Source: an uncultured Lachnospira sp. (GTDB taxonomy: Bacteria > Bacillota > Clostridia > Lachnospirales > Lachnospiraceae). Taken from it: a stretch of DNA of 14,302 nt. A model generated the notes under the pieces. It was not told the origin of the DNA and made no database searches. It saw nothing but the letters and a program-made list of their open reading frames with translations. Below are positions 13,326-14,302 of the stretch, in pieces (the stretch's first letter is position 1; each line of letters opens with the position of its first letter). Both the position numbers and the translations under genes were made by a program. The stretch spans positions 1 to 14,302 of the forward strand of contig CAJUKN010000033.1 in the NCBI GenBank assembly GCA_910587485.1. Direction: 5' to 3'.

Positions 13326-13913
13326 TTAATATGGTGTTGCATTTTTAAAAGGAAAAGATGTGATGATTTTTTCTATAATACCATTGTCTCATTCTACATC
13401 TAAATAATAAAGACCATGATTGTAGTATAAGTCATTTATTGTTTCTTTTAAGTCTCTGTTTAGTATTTCAAGCTCTTTAGTGTTAGAGATAATTTTATTT
13501 TGCTTATCTTTTTTTCGAGTGACTGTAATGCGACAAAAATAAATAAAGTCATTACCAAAATTTCTTTTAATAGAACAAAGTAATTTAGCCAGTTTTTTAT
13601 GCTCAGTTAAACCAAAGGCTACACTATATTTTTCTGGATTTTTATAGATTTTAGTAAGATAGTCTGTAAGGTTTTCTGCAAATCTGATAGGATAGTTTTT
13701 CTTTGTATGGCGTTCTTCTATTGAGAGATGTTGATGTAAATAAAAATCATTGTTAATATATAGTTCTTTAGATGAAAGTAAAAAATAATAAGCAATAGCA
13801 TAATGACTTGTTTCTGAATAATTCTTTGTATGAAGCAGTAGTTGTAATTGCTCTATAAGAGCAGATGAAATAGATATAGCTGTTACAATGTTTTGATAAT
13901 CTAATATGGACAT
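13326..13913 (-). pseudogene. Deleted copy of the D12-type methyltransferase gene
   Basis: Reading from ATG 13911-13913 (ribosome site GAAAGAGGG), the first ~87 residues match the 1548-1913 product (MSILDYQN...). They then join near TDYLTKIYKNPEKY directly to the C-terminal part of the 547-1527 product (FGLTEHKKLAKLLCS...). The AdoMet-binding, ND and DPNY regions are lost by an internal deletion. A TTG codon has become TGA, ending the frame at 13389, although the remaining C-terminal codons to 13326 are still recognisable. The copy shows the ancestral continuity of the two left-end genes. Confidence 0.8.
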
Positions 13914-14039
13914 AAAGTCCCTCTTTCCTTGTTAGATGAGAGTGTTATTGAGTATCAAAATTATTTTTGAAAAAATAGCAAGTGATAAGATGGTTTGATA
14001 GAATGATATATTGTATCTGGATTAAGACAAATAACTTAC

Positions 14040-14076
14040 AGCATTCATGGGGTATTCCTTGTGAGTGCTGTTTTAT
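14040..14076 (+). terminator. Copy of the hairpin heading the Rpn module
   Basis: AGCATTCAT pairs with GTGAGTGCT (two G-T pairs), same GGGGTATTCCTT loop as at 7519. The T-run is interrupted by G. Confidence 0.55.
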
Positions 14077-14111
14077 AAAATAAGGGAGCAGAACAAGTAA
14101 TGACAAACCTA

Positions 14112-14140
14112 TTGAAAAACAGGAAATTTCATGGTAGGAT
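14112..14140 (+). promoter_or_regulatory. Promoter of the truncated Rpn copy
   Basis: TTGAAA (14112-14117), 17 bp, TAGGAT (14135-14140), the counterpart of 7594-7622. Confidence 0.4.
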
Positions 14141-14160
14141 AATTATAGAAGAGTATATTT

Positions 14161-14302
14161 TCTGATACAGACTACCATAATTATTTTGAGCGTACCAAGC
14201 AGAGTTTATATAAAAGCAAAAAAGTACAGATACCAATGCCTGAGTTGTATGTGATTTATACAGGAGATAGAAAAACAAAGCCATCTGAAATTTCATTGTC
14301 AC
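14161..14302 (+). pseudogene. 5'-deleted Rpn-family gene, continues beyond the window
   Basis: Upstream of 14160 the sequence matches the Rpn promoter and leader. It then jumps to codons equivalent to about residue 105 of the 7660 gene (CTGATACA...), losing the start and both catalytic residues. One base is also missing (CAGACTACC against CAAACCTACC), shifting the frame. Similarity then continues to the window end. Confidence 0.75.

Overview
The window is low-GC DNA from a Firmicute, most likely a gut clostridium of the Lachnospiraceae type. The evidence is strong AGGAGG-type ribosome sites, tRNAs without encoded CCA, a PD-(D/E)XK Rpn-family gene, a (S/T)PxTG-sorted surface protein and an amidoligase/GGCT pair. 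No ribosomal or housekeeping protein gene is present, so the taxon is an inference.

Layout. Bases 1-281 are a tRNA cluster: the 3' part of tRNA-Glu(UUC), two broken tRNA-Cys remnants in ~79-bp repeats, and an intact tRNA-Cys(GCA) at 211-281. An integrative element of about 12.9 kb starts in this tRNA. Its right end is a 50-bp near-copy of the tRNA-Cys 3' part at 13137-13186, close to an excisionase/tyrosine-integrase pair (11409-12855). TTTGTCAC-type candidate integrase arm sites lie at both ends. Beyond the right repeat the sequence again resembles the element's own left end (tRNA terminator, methyltransferase gene, then Rpn gene), but with large deletions. This looks like two related elements stacked at the same tRNA-Cys, the second decayed.

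Cargo, left to right: a frameshifted D12-type adenine methyltransferase gene (minus strand); a decayed coiled-coil gene; an array of about 15 TTTGTARTA boxes at a 33-bp period; an amidoligase and a GGCT-like protein fused to an XRE helix-turn-helix, a pair expected to make and break amide/isopeptide bonds; a 139-bp inverted-repeat-bounded segment; a second array of ~106-bp repeats built from ~35-bp subrepeats; a divergent XRE regulator and sortase-anchored surface protein; an Rpn-like nuclease with a partial duplicate; a serine-recombinase-like protein lacking key arginines; a catalytic-domain-only tyrosine recombinase, with TAGGAACT-like motifs around these two genes; and a cloverleaf-like palindromic structure at 11045-11163 before xis-int.

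No conjugation, relaxase or replication genes are seen. The element is therefore an integrative island that probably needs outside help to transfer. The most unusual parts are the two non-coding periodic arrays flanking the amidoligase/GGCT-HTH pair, the contiguous four-way-junction structure, and the motif-flanked recombinase pair.
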